From Branchiostoma floridae (taxonomy: Eukaryota > Chordata > Leptocardii > Amphioxiformes > Branchiostomatidae), in assembly GCF_000003815.2 (NCBI RefSeq), contig NC_049995.1, forward strand, positions 12,977,712 through 13,041,711: a stretch of 64,000 nt of DNA. The letters are read 5' to 3'. A model generated the notes under the pieces. That model was not told the DNA's origin. It ran no database searches and saw only the letters and a program-made list of their open reading frames with translations. A program made the translations under genes and the position numbers. Shown piece by piece: positions 32,626 through 42,985 of the stretch (its first letter is position 1; each line of letters opens with the position of its first letter).

Positions 32626-35076
32626 TCAGCTCTGAGGCAATCGTTCCCGTGCCGTAAGATAGATTTCTAGCATTGGAGGGTTCATGGGATTGACCCCGCC
32701 CTGTCTGGTCGCTACCAGTGGTAAGTTACCACTGGTAACTACATCAGTCGTGGTGTTGGTGTTGGATTGGGCCTCAGGCCGCCCCACAGGTTTGTATAGA
32801 GAACTCTGCTTTGAGACAGTTGGCCCTGTGCCGTAAGACAAATTTCTAGAATATAAGGACTCATCGACGGTCTGAGACAGGCCCTGCCCTGCTTGGTCAG
32901 TACCAGTGGTCACTACAGCAGCCGCGGTGTTTTGGTTGGATTCAGTATCGGCTTGGGACTGCCCCTGAATGACCTGATCCACAAGAGATTGAGCGCCAGC
33001 CTGAAACTGACTCGGCCCTGTCTTACTGCCCGATGTAGTTGCTGTACATGTGGTGTGTATGTTTGATTCAGTGGTAGTGCGAGGTGCAACCTGCCCTGTC
33101 TCATAACGACCGTGACCACTGGCAATTGTTGTAGATGTTGGGTCTTTTGGTACTGTTTCCACACCTGCATATATTTGATTTGGCTTTAGTGCAACTAGCA
33201 CTCTAGTATTTGAAAGTGGTGCCACTTCGGGCTGACCCTGCCCTGTCTGATCGTGTTGGTTGTCAATATTTTCATACTGATGATCAGGATCACTGGCATT
33301 TACAGAACCTGTGTTTGTGTTGCCACCAACAGCATTAGGTTTTGGTGCTAAAGGAGGATGCATAGTCCTCCTCTTGCACCAGATTGTGAGAATGATTATG
33401 CCAAACAGGGCAATACCAGCTACCGGGCCGCAGATAGCGCTAATGAGAACAGGCAGGGTGGGACTGTGAGCAGATCCATTAGGACCGCTTCTTTTTGGGT
33501 TATCCGGAGTGATTGCAAGGGGTGAAATTTGCGTTGCTTTGATTGTTCCTACAGGACCTGCTGTTAAGGCCACCCTGCCTTTGAAGTACCAGTGATAGCG
33601 AGATATGACAGTGCCATTGTAAACGTTGTGAGAGTTTCCTTGGATATCAACAGGCAGTGTTGATATGGTTGGCTCTTCACATGTCATTTCTTCAGGATTC
33701 ACATGTATAAGCTTCTGTCCCTTAAATCTGAGGGGTTGGTCACATATTATCTGGTTTTGAATTGAAGGACATTCCGTCATATTCAGCCGGAAGGGGGCCA
33801 TCTTACAGTCACACTGCCAGGGGTTCATGGAAAGTTTTAGATCACGAATAGTTGGCAGCAAAGCACAAGCAAAAGGGGTAATAACAGACATCCTGTTGAA
33901 TCGAAGGTCCAAAATTTGGAGGGGTAACGGTAGGTTTTTAAATACAGAATCCAGATTAGTTATGTGGTTGAAGGAAAGGTGTAAATTTTGTAGCCGGGTC
34001 AGATTTGAAAAAACACCAGAATGAATCTTTGATATCTGGTTGTTTGTCAACGACAAGGTTTTGAGTTGGGGCAAATTAACAAATGCACCTGTCTGGATCA
34101 TTGTTATTTGGTTGGAGGACAAGGAAAGGTCATTTAGGCGAGATAGATACAGAAATATATCAGGCTGAATCGTAGTTATTTGGTTGTTGGAAAGGTCCAA
34201 CTCTTGTAGCTGGCTTAGATTTACAAATACAAGAGGGTTAATCACTGTTATCTGGTTGTTGCTCAGGTACAACTTTTCTAGCGCTGGTAGATTGGTAAAT
34301 GATCCAGGCCGAAATGTTGTTATTTGGCCATTGGTCAGGTACAATTTTGGGAGGTTGGGTACATTTGCAAATGTACCTGTTTCGATCTTTGTAATTTTGT
34401 TAACAGAGATACCCAGGTGTTTGAGCTTGGGTAGATTTTGAAATGCACCAGGGCGAATCATTGTTATCTGACAATTGGACAGGTCCAGCATATGCAGCTT
34501 GGTTAGATTGGTAAATGTACCAGACTGAATCATTGTCATTTGGTTCCACCCTAGGAATACAATTTGTAATTGAGGTAGATTTGCAAATGAGCCAGGTTGA
34601 ATCATACTTATCAGGTTGTGAGACAGGTCCAACTTTCTCAGCCGTGGTAGATTTACAAATGTACCAGACTGAATCATTGTAACCTGGTTCGAGTCCAGGT
34701 ATAACTCTTGTAACTTGGGTAGATTTCTAAATGTACCTGGGTGGATTTCAGCTATTTCCTTTTTCATTAAGAACAACGTTTCTATGTGTGTTAGATTAAA
34801 AATATTAAAGCAAAAACTAGGAGTGGTATTGCAATCCGTTACCATATCCAACGAAATCAACTTCCAATACTGTATCAGCTCAGCCCGATTTACAGTTGTG
34901 ATGAGGTTGCCCCCCAAATACAGACCAGAGATGGATGCAGGGAAGTTCTGAGAAATGCTGGTGCTACCAAAGGTGTGGCATTCGCAGTTCCCACAGCTGC
35001 AGTCGGCTTCTGGCATGTTGAGCTCCTTCAGGATGATGAGAAGAAAAATCAGCAGATGCCGCAGTTTTCTTCCCAT
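32626..35076 (-). CDS. Leucine-rich-repeat type I transmembrane receptor, single coding exon
   Basis: 816 residues from ATG at 35076. A signal peptide (MGRKLRHLLIFLLIILKEL) is followed by a Cys-rich LRR N-cap (CSCGNCECH). About twelve 24-residue LRRs follow (pattern LPxLQELYLSNNQITMIQPGTFxN), then an LRR C-cap (NPWQCDCKMAPF to EEMTCEEP). A stalk, one membrane helix (LPVLISAICGPVAGIALFGI) and a basic KRR come next, then a 250-residue Thr/Gln-rich tail with five or more tyrosines, including YENI, a Grb2-SH2-type YxN motif. A GTG codon upstream is ignored. A splice acceptor (atttag) lies 12 bases before the ATG, so a non-coding 5' exon exists. The layout resembles the many single-exon LRR receptors of amphioxus, whose roles are thought to be immune or adhesive. 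The ligand cannot be read from sequence. Confidence 0.88.
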   Translation of the reverse strand: MGRKLRHLLIFLLIILKELNMPEADCSCGNCECHTFGSTSISQNFPASISGLYLGGNLITTVNRAELIQYWKLISLDMVTDCNTTPSFCFNIFNLTHIETLFLMKKEIAEIHPGTFRNLPKLQELYLDSNQVTMIQSGTFVNLPRLRKLDLSHNLISMIQPGSFANLPQLQIVFLGWNQMTMIQSGTFTNLTKLHMLDLSNCQITMIRPGAFQNLPKLKHLGISVNKITKIETGTFANVPNLPKLYLTNGQITTFRPGSFTNLPALEKLYLSNNQITVINPLVFVNLSQLQELDLSNNQITTIQPDIFLYLSRLNDLSLSSNQITMIQTGAFVNLPQLKTLSLTNNQISKIHSGVFSNLTRLQNLHLSFNHITNLDSVFKNLPLPLQILDLRFNRMSVITPFACALLPTIRDLKLSMNPWQCDCKMAPFRLNMTECPSIQNQIICDQPLRFKGQKLIHVNPEEMTCEEPTISTLPVDIQGNSHNVYNGTVISRYHWYFKGRVALTAGPVGTIKATQISPLAITPDNPKRSGPNGSAHSPTLPVLISAICGPVAGIALFGIIILTIWCKRRTMHPPLAPKPNAVGGNTNTGSVNASDPDHQYENIDNQHDQTGQGQPEVAPLSNTRVLVALKPNQIYAGVETVPKDPTSTTIASGHGRYETGQVAPRTTTESNIHTTCTATTSGSKTGPSQFQAGAQSLVDQVIQGQSQADTESNQNTAAAVVTTGTDQAGQGLSQTVDESLYSRNLSYGTGPTVSKQSSLYKPVGRPEAQSNTNTTTDVVTSGNLPLVATRQGGVNPMNPPMLEIYLTARERLPQS

Positions 35077-35099
35077 GGTGCCTGCCACCTAAATAGAAC

Positions 35100-37039
35100 A
35101 GGAAACTCCTCTGTAAAGTCTGTCCAACTATAGCCTAGTTGGTCTCAACTTTATGTTTGGAATATTGAAAAAAAAGTTATTACCAACATTAGAACATAAT
35201 CAAGTGCAAGACAATGGCTTAAGTATAAAATATGCAAGATCTGGAAGGCATCATGAAAAGCATCATATCACCGATGCTGACTTTGCTGAAGATCTCGTTT
35301 TCTTCAGTGAAAGCCAAAGCAGAAGCTTTTCTCCGTTGCCTAGAAAAAAACGGAAGTCATAGGCCTCCATGTACACCCAGACAAACAGAGTTCATGCCTT
35401 TTAACCAACAGGGTGATATAATCATAGTATTTCTGGACTAAAAGTCCATAAAGCAGGTGGAAAATTTTACATAAATTGGTACAAAAACATAGGCAATCAA
35501 GCTAGGCAGACCTTGTAAAACATTAGCTTTACGAAGACGTTTGCTGCTCAGAGAAAGACCTGCCCTAGGGTTTGTAGGATAGAGATGGGCGGAGACAGAG
35601 AGTCATGTGCATCCGTGCAGCCAATACGGCTAAAATTTGATGACAAGAACCTAAAGTGAGATGAAGTCGTTACCATGCAACACCCAATTGCAGCGGACAG
35701 ATTGATATAAATGACAAGGTTAAAAGACGGGGGGGGGGGGGGGGGCTTTTTTAACAATGTGTCCAAAACATTGAACTGATGTTGTCCTTTTTCATGTTGA
35801 CCTCTTTAAAATCTAAGTCACTGCTTGATGAAAATTCTATTTTCTGTGTACATACGTGACTAATGAATCTCTTCGACGATATAGAACCAAGAATCTAAGT
35901 TGAATACAAAACCCTAAGTCTCAACAGAAAGCCTTGGTTTTCGCAGGAGGAAAATGCCGCAGAATCAAGCTATTTTGTTGATTTTTCTTGCTAAATCTAT
36001 AACTTGAAAACGACATAGAACCAACATTCTAAATTGTTGTAGATATTAAATATTAAAGATTTTGCAACAAATCATTATGTCCAGGGTGTACGATTTAAAG
36101 GCACAAAGTGACCGCCCCCACATCTGTTTTCTAATGTCTGCAAAACTTCAGTACTTAGTCTTTCCTTTATATGGCGCATTACTACTAACAGGCAGTTTTT
36201 AAATTACATTTCGTCTCGATAATATGATTGTCTTAATTGTCTGAAGCTGGCTGTTTGAATATTAATATTAAGGTTGTTTACTATATCTCTAACGTTCTCA
36301 TGACAAGAAAATCGAAAGGATAGAATATTCAATACTCGTTAAAACAAGGTTATTGTGACTTTTTCTGGAATATCATCTTGACAGTCTTTATACGACTGTT
36401 CATCATAATAGGATCATAGTTACTTGGTATCTCACTCTGAATAGTGCAAATTTACAAACCACATAGTTAGCTGTAAACAAATAGACCATTTTCAAGGTAA
36501 ATATCATCAAATAATCTACGACACAGGACGTCGCAAAATGTCGCATGACGTCACAAGACGCAACACTTCTTTTCTTATTCAAACAGGACTAATTTCCGAA
36601 CAGATGTCAGTTTGGAATATTTCTAAACATTTCATGATGGCCTGGCTTCCCTGACAACTACTTGCCCTTAACAACAGTCAGAAAACGTCGCAATTTTCCC
36701 AACATCTGCTTGAAGAATAAAACTCTAGTTAAGGTATCAGAAACTATCCACACAACACATTTACATTTAATCAGTACTCGCTGACAGAAATATATCTTTA
36801 TATTCATAGTTGATAGCTTTTTCCCAGTTTCAACCATTCTTTGGAGCCCATGTTGATTTCCTTGTTAAATCTGACATTTTAAGCTTAGGAAAATACATTT
36901 TCAACAATTCAATTTCATGTCACGAGGTTCAATTTCTTGGATTTGACCGGGTAAAATTCCTTCATTCCAATAACTTTTATGCCCTTGGACGGCGGGATGC
37001 GCCATACAGATAGCCCTGATTCACAAACAGAAACATACC
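35100..37039. other. Intergenic, no gene seen
   Basis: Upstream of the LRR receptor. It holds a poly(G) run (about 35730-35746) and scattered short open frames without support. The receptor promoter and its 5' UTR exon should be here or further right. Confidence 0.45.
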
Positions 37040-37203
37040 TTTCAAGCCAGTAAGAACAACTTTAGTTGACACATTCTGGGGAGACGGAGGAGCTCGTGAC
37101 GAATGCCTCAGTCGATGTTTCTGTTCAGGGTGTGTCCTACATGTAGCTGATCCGAAGTGCCGAGTGACAAACAACCCAAGCTTAGTCTTGCGTAGGCAGT
37201 GGC

Positions 37204-37406
37204 TAGCCTCCATAGCAGGCTCTCTGGGGCCTTCTCTTCGGCTCATAATACACTTTTGCTGGCCATTTCTTGTTCTACTGGGTCGCTGATTGCCGGCCGT
37301 CGCTGATTACTGGCCAATTATCAGCAACCTAGTACAAGAAATGGCCAGCAAAAGTGTATAATGAGCAAAAAAAAAAAGGACCCCAAAGAGCCTGCTATGG
37401 AGGCTA
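37204..37406. mobile_element. 203-bp MITE with ~70-bp TIRs
   Basis: Ends TAGCCTCCATAGCAGGCTC and its complement at 37388-37406; the arms match for about 70 bp with an A-run insertion in the right arm. Flanks GGCAGTGGC (37195-37203) and CGCAGTGGC (37407-37415) are a 9-bp duplication with one mismatch. No coding capacity. Confidence 0.8.
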
Positions 37407-38293
37407 CGCAGTGGCGTTGATTGTCTGAAACTGGCTATTTGAATGATATTAACATTTATGAAAATGAAAAATATATAATCATCATGCAGGTGCAACGTAT
37501 AGCAGAAGGCAAACTAAAACTACATATTCCTAGACACCAAACGATCGGATTAGGCATGAGAATCGGAAAACAAAATACAAACTGCAGACTTGAAATATTT
37601 ATTTGGAACAAATAAATATCTAGGGAAAAGCTGTGACGGGGAGATAGGGTTATAACTTGATGTCCTTCAATATTTTAACGAACTAATCTTAAAATCAAAA
37701 CTAAAATACATAGACTGATAGAGTGGAAGAAAAATACGTTAGTTTGAATTAGTCTGTTTTTATAAATGCTCATATATTATTTATATCATAGGATAGCACG
37801 TCAAATAGGCACAGGACATTAAAATGAACTAGTATATCATTTGACCCTGCACTTCATAGGTTTTCCTGGAGAAAAAAAACTGTTGTAAAATGCCCATACA
37901 TTGGAAATGTGGTACAAAATGTATTACGTATACATAGTAGATACAATTGTTGAGCAATGGAGTTTCATCCATATTAATATTATTTCGATATGAATATATT
38001 AATGGTTCTGGTTACTTTGAAGAAAAAAACTTCTAAACTAATCGCTACCTTTTACAGACCTCTATTAGATACAAATTGCTGTACAATGCCAATAGCGACG
38101 CTGAAATGCCCTAGTGACGCTGAAGAAGAGTGGTGGATGTCACTCGAAACGTCCGGAAGCAAATATCCGTTTTTTATCCAGTTGTAGATATTGAATTGTA
38201 TTTGAATATTGTTTACCTGGATGTCTAACCTCTAACCTTCATAAACGTACAGACCTCTTTGTTTTTTCCGGTGATTGATTGAGTCGTTTTTTA

Positions 38294-39931
38294 CTAAACC
38301 GACTCATCTATTTGCTTACATGCTTTGTCATCAGCAGTTTTCTTATATGTGGTAGAACGTTGGTTTAGACGATGTTTTCTCCAATCGAAGGTCACATTGG
38401 CAGGCTTCTCACCGGCATGTTTTCTCTTATGAAGTGTCAGGTTCCAACTTTTATTAGTTGTGTAGCCACACTCCTCGCACAAGTAGGGTTTCTCACCGGT
38501 GTGTATTCTCTTATGTTGGGATAAGACAGACATATGAGCCGTTCTATACCCACACTCCCCACACATGTAGGGCTTCTCGCCTGTGTGTCTTGTCATGACG
38601 TGTATGTCTAACTGGCCTTTCTGTACAGCAGAATAGTCGCACCGGTCACACTTGTATGGTTTTTCACCTGTGTGTGTTTTCATGTGCCGGGACAGGTGGG
38701 ACCTGACAGCCGTCCTGTATCCACACTCCCCACACATGTAGGGTTTTTCACCGGTGTGTTTCAGCATCACGTGTTGGTCTCGATCGCGCCTTCCCGCAGC
38801 AGAGTAGTCACAATGATCACATTTGAAAGGACCCTTCTCATTATTACGTGTTGTCTTATGTTTGGTTACAATTTGCATATCTGCCTTTCTGTATTCACAA
38901 TCTGTAGGTTTCTTATGGGGTTCCACACCAGTGTGAGTTTTGTTATGTCGTGTTAAGGCAGCACTTAGAGCCGTCCTGTAACCACACTCTCCGCACATGT
39001 ACGGTTTCTCATTAGTGTGTTTTGTGACGACGTGTTCATCCAAACGGCCTTTCTGTGCAGCAGAATAGTCACACTGGTCACACTTGAAGGGTTTTGCACC
39101 TGTATGTGTTTTAAGATGCCGAGTTAGACCAGACTTAAACGCCGTCCTGTATTCACACTCCCCACACTTGTAGGGTTTTTCACCAGTATGGTTAGTCTTG
39201 TGACTCTTAAGGTTACTTTTAACTGCTGTAGAATAGTCGCACTGGTCACAGTTATAAGGTTTTTCACCGGTATGTTTTCTCATATGTATTGGTAGACTTG
39301 CCTTTATAGCCGTTCTGAACCCACACTTCCCACACTTATAAGGTTTCTCCCCAGAGTGTTTTAGCATGGCGTGTTGGTCAACTTGAGATTTCTGTGCAGC
39401 AGAATAGTCGCACTGGTCACACTTGAAGGCTTTCCCCTCGGTATGTTGTTCTCTCATATGTTTGAATATAAGATCTCTTTGTTCTGCCCGGTAACCACAC
39501 TTCCAACAAATGTATGTATGTTTTGCCACATGGCTAACCTCCTGTGTGGTATGGCTCTGTACAGCTGTTTGTGGCAAAATTTCCTCCTCAGACCCCGTAC
39601 AGTTCACACCGAAGGTTTCGGCATTTGAAACGTCCTTTTCCTGTACATGCAGATGTGGTGAGACTCCCTCCTCGGGAGTAGTACAGTTTACTCCGCAAAT
39701 TTCCTTGATTAGAACGCCCTGTTGCCGTCTTGTGTCTGCTTTCTGTTCCCCAGTGTTGCCAGTATTGTTCCCTGGGTAACCGTGTGGTAGGTTTACATCG
39801 TATGTTTCCTGGAGTAGCTCGTCTTCTTGTCCATCCTGCTGCCATTTTGTGTCTTCTGTCTTCTCCTCTTTGATGTGCGTTTCGTTCGCAGTTTGTTCCG
39901 CATGAAGAGGCTCACATGTTAACCCTTCCAT
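38294..39931 (-). CDS. C2H2 zinc-finger protein, 12 fingers plus one degenerate
   Basis: 545 residues; probable nuclear DNA-binding regulator. The first 130 residues hold the cluster's N-terminal module (HIKEEKTED then WQQDGQEDELLQETY), with a SUMO-type site. A divergent lead finger (YICWKCGYRAEQRD) follows. Fingers then alternate between type A (CDQCDYSAAQKGxLDxH with H-x4-H) and type B (CGECGYRTAxxxxLxRH with H-x3-H), joined by TGEKP linkers. The eighth has lost its first cysteines (HKKPTDCEYRKAD) and is dead. The coding exon starts at an acceptor next to its ATG; the matching 5' exon is probably near 41880. It belongs to a head-to-tail cluster of related genes. Confidence 0.88.
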   Translation of the reverse strand: MEGLTCEPLHAEQTANETHIKEEKTEDTKWQQDGQEDELLQETYDVNLPHGYPGNNTGNTGEQKADTRRQQGVLIKEICGVNCTTPEEGVSPHLHVQEKDVSNAETFGVNCTGSEEEILPQTAVQSHTTQEVSHVAKHTYICWKCGYRAEQRDLIFKHMREQHTEGKAFKCDQCDYSAAQKSQVDQHAMLKHSGEKPYKCGKCGFRTAIKASLPIHMRKHTGEKPYNCDQCDYSTAVKSNLKSHKTNHTGEKPYKCGECEYRTAFKSGLTRHLKTHTGAKPFKCDQCDYSAAQKGRLDEHVVTKHTNEKPYMCGECGYRTALSAALTRHNKTHTGVEPHKKPTDCEYRKADMQIVTKHKTTRNNEKGPFKCDHCDYSAAGRRDRDQHVMLKHTGEKPYMCGECGYRTAVRSHLSRHMKTHTGEKPYKCDRCDYSAVQKGQLDIHVMTRHTGEKPYMCGECGYRTAHMSVLSQHKRIHTGEKPYLCEECGYTTNKSWNLTLHKRKHAGEKPANVTFDWRKHRLNQRSTTYKKTADDKACKQIDESV

Positions 39932-40237
39932 CTATATAATAGAGACAAAGAAATTATTGAAAATACATCACCACTAACTTGCGCCAAGATAAACGAAGCA
40001 AATACGATCTGCATTATGTGAATGACTTCTTTCATCATTTCCTATGTAACATTGACTAACTTACGCAAAAACAAAACATGGGTCCTATTCCACATCTAGC
40101 AGGATTACAATACTGAAGAGACCGCAATGTTTCAATGTTCGTTCCTTTATGGGATTCTCCTAGCCCCGACTGCCCCAAAATAATTTCAAGGCCTTTCTCA
40201 CAACCGGACCTTCTTCCCCTTAATATACAGCATTAAA

Positions 40238-40800
40238 TCTGCTATTTTTGACCCTGCTTCCTGTCAGTTTCTCTGCACGTCGTGATTGAAATATGGACGG
40301 TGCTGCCGGTGCATCCCCTTTTCTATAGAAACACTCAACAAGGGCAAAAAGGAAAACAGACAAGTGCTGTTGAAAACAAACTCGCACCAATAAAGAAAAA
40401 CGAATGGGAAAATTGGTGCTTTTGAGTGATTCGCCCTGAGCCAACTTTTGAGTTTGACATTTGAATATATGCATGAACATGAGTTTGACATTTGAATATA
40501 TGCATGAACAACATGAGTTTGACATTTGAATATATGCATGAACAACATGAGTTTGACATTTGAATATATGCATGAACATCATCACAGGATCACAATGTAT
40601 TCTCCACGCCTTAGCCATTTCCCCAGTCCTTCCCTCCAGGGCTCCCCTCCTGACGACGACCCTCCCCCACTATTAAGTGTACAGTCCCTAAGCTAAATCA
40701 CCAAGTCTGCGATCTTTGACCCCGCTTCCTGCCAGCTTTCCTGAACGACGTGGCAGGAATTAGATGTGGACGGTTCAGCTCTTCTCTAAACGGACTTAAA
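40238..40800. repeat. Local duplication plus 4-copy minisatellite
   Basis: A block with ttgaccc(t/c)gcttcctg(t/c)cag occurs near 40247 and again near 40716, a local duplication of about 470 bp offset. Between them, about four copies of a 30-35-bp unit (gagtttgacatttgaatat then atgcatgaacaac) run from 40451 to 40577. They cause His/Ile/Cys-rich spurious frames on the minus strand. Confidence 0.8.
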
Positions 40801-41177
40801 ACAAATTCCGTTTTCCGAATCCTTCTCCTAGAAGACATAACACTGCTCTCGGTTTCTATATCATTTAAAGAAAATCTTATATAGATTCTAAGGTACAAAT
40901 CGACCTTTTCCACTAGTCTCTACCAGACCCCCGCGGGCCCCGCCTGGCTGAATAGGAGACTATATGGCCTAGTATATATAATAGGAATAAAAGCCTGGGA
41001 GTGTTGGCCGGCAAACTAAAACTCCTCGGCCATCTATATCCTCTGGCGTGTTTGCTGTCTTATTTGGCCGATTTCTACTATATTTTCAGTGGCATGTGGA
41101 GCCTGGTAGAGGCTACTTTTTCACGTATGACTTGCAGGCGCGCACAACGACCCCCCTCCCATATCCAGCCCCGAACC

Positions 41178-41793
41178 TAATCTCCAAGCAGATCTTGCTG
41201 TGGCAAATNNNNNNNNNNNNNNNNNNNNNNNNNNNNNNNNNNNNNNNNNNNNNNNNNNNNNNNNNNNNNNNNNNNNNNNNNNNNNNNNNNNNNNNNNNNN
41301 NNNNNNNNNNNNNNNNNNNNNNNNNNNNNNNNNNNNNNNNNNNNNNNNNNNNNNNNNNNNNNNNNNNNNNNNNNNNNNNNNNNNNNNNNNNNNNNNNNNN
41401 NNNNNNNNNNNNNNNNNNNNNNNNNNNNNNNNNNNNNNNNNNNNNNNNNNNNNNNNNNNNNNNNNNNNNNNNNNNNNNNNNNNNNNNNNNNNNNNNNNNN
41501 NNNNNNNNNNNNNNNNNNNNNNNNNNNNNNNNNNNNNNNNNNNNNNNNNNNNNNNNNNNNNNNNNNNNNNNNNNNNNNNNNNNNNNNNNNNNNNNNNNNN
41601 NNNNNNNNNNNNNNNNNNNNNNNNNNNNNNNNNNNNNNNNNNNNNNNNNNNNNNNNNNNNNNNNNNNNNNNNNNNNNNNNNNNNNNNNNNNNNNNNNNNN
41701 NNNNNNNNNNNNNNNNNNNNNNNNNNNNNNNNNNNNNNNNNNNNNNNNNNNNNNNNNNNNNCATTTGCCACAGCAAGATCTGCTTGGAGATTA
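41178..41793. mobile_element. TIR transposon enclosing the assembly gap, 9-bp TSD
   Basis: A perfect 31-bp inverted repeat (taatctccaagcagatc and following) borders a run of N (41209-41761). Outside it are identical 9-bp duplications CCCCGAACC at 41169-41177 and 41794-41802. The gap is therefore the interior of one inserted DNA element. Frames that read through the N run are artefacts. Confidence 0.88.
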
Positions 41794-41879
41794 CCCCGAA
41801 CCCACCACACCTCTAATTTCTAATCTACCACGGAAAAAATCAGCAAACGAAAAGAGTTAACGACAATAAATGGTCTTAC

Positions 41880-42095
41880 CTGTAACTGTATAGTGGTTAG
41901 TGATATTCTCGGTTTCTGGAATCAAGGACGTTACATCAACGTTACATATAACGTCCTTGCTGGAATTCAGTAAAATTCGCGTCGGTCTTCGAGATGATAG
42001 AAGAATGACGTAAACAACAGGAGGATGCGCCAGCTCGCAGAAAGCAGGGGCAAAGGTGAAAGGTCAAGTACCTGATACAAACTTCAGACTGGGTC
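41880..42095 (-). promoter_or_regulatory. Probable 5' UTR exon and promoter of the 38.3-kb zinc-finger gene
   Basis: A minus-strand donor (cttacctgt on plus, exon end 41880) and an upstream block gaaaggtcaagtacctgatac resemble the corresponding region of the next gene at 45741-45935 (gagaggtcaaacacctgatac, then atcgccg). Conservation between paralogues suggests a shared first exon and promoter. Transcript data are lacking. Confidence 0.45.
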
Positions 42096-42779
42096 AAACT
42101 ACATATCGCCGATAAACGCTTTACTCCTTGCTGTTTTGAGCCTATTAGTAAATGTGTCCTTCAATGTCGAGGGAGTTAAAGACGCTGAGACTCACACTTC
42201 TAATATTGTGATAACGTTTCTAATGCGCCTAAGGCCAACCCTTAGGACAGGAAGATTAAAATCGTTGATCTAGAGGATGGTGGTGTTTAAGTCTAGATTA
42301 AAAAAGCCAGGTCGTCATATGAAACCAATCCTAGAATTCAAATCAAATCTGATGGAGACGTTTAAAGAAGAAATAAAAAACACACACTAAAATGTTTTGT
42401 AAATGTTCATTTATTGTGTTCACATATAAATGGATTCGTTGATCCATAAAGGAATATGCATATTGTCGTATTATTGATATTTGTTCACTGTTCCATTTTG
42501 ATTACTAGAATTATCATTTAATTAAGTATAGTGTATTTCCAGGGGTAACCAGCAGGGGTAAGTATGTCTACCCTCTATGTTATCATAGATAATCTAAGTA
42601 AATAAACAAATAAATTTTGATTTTGAAGCAATCATTTTGACATTTTTTTTTTCAATTTTTCAATTTGACTGTACATGTATATAGAGAAATGCAGCTGTTT
42701 TCTTAGTCTCACTGACATTTTAACGGGTTTTGAGTGGGTAGTTTTACTGGTAAACCCATGGATCACTTTCTTTTTTTTT
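42096..42779. other. Spacer downstream of the 23-finger gene, no gene seen
   Basis: AT-rich spacer; only short unsupported frames. Its right edge merges with the decayed finger sequence at 42780-42985. Confidence 0.4.
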
Positions 42780-42985
42780 TCACTTGCAAGTTTTACTGTT
42801 TATTGTTTTGTCATTTGTGGGGACTGTGGGGTTTTTCACTTTTGTGTTTAGCCATATGTTGTTTTAAAAGATTTTTTCTCAAAGCAGAAAAGTTGCACTG
42901 GTCACACTTTTAAGGTTTCTCACCGGTGTGTTTTGTCCTATGTTTGAATAGGACACGACTGTTAACAGCTCTGTATCAACAGTCC
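42780..42985 (-). pseudogene. Decayed C-terminal fingers beyond the stop of the 23-finger gene
   Basis: Downstream of the stop codon the minus strand still encodes recognisable finger text (PYMCEDC, YRAVNSR, LFKH, then CDQCNFSALRK), but with at least three in-frame stops. A 2-base deletion at about 43010 in the TGE linker codons shifted the frame and ended the protein as KTKHWLETLHV. Confidence 0.75.

Noticed and set aside
39371-39845. Plus-strand ORFs opposite the zinc-finger genes
   Set aside because: Antisense shadows of repetitive finger codons; the same holds for similar frames opposite all cluster members.
41048-41860. Long open frames on both strands through 41.0-41.9 kb
   Set aside because: They consist almost wholly of the N run; the flanks are a transposon inverted repeat with no protein homology.
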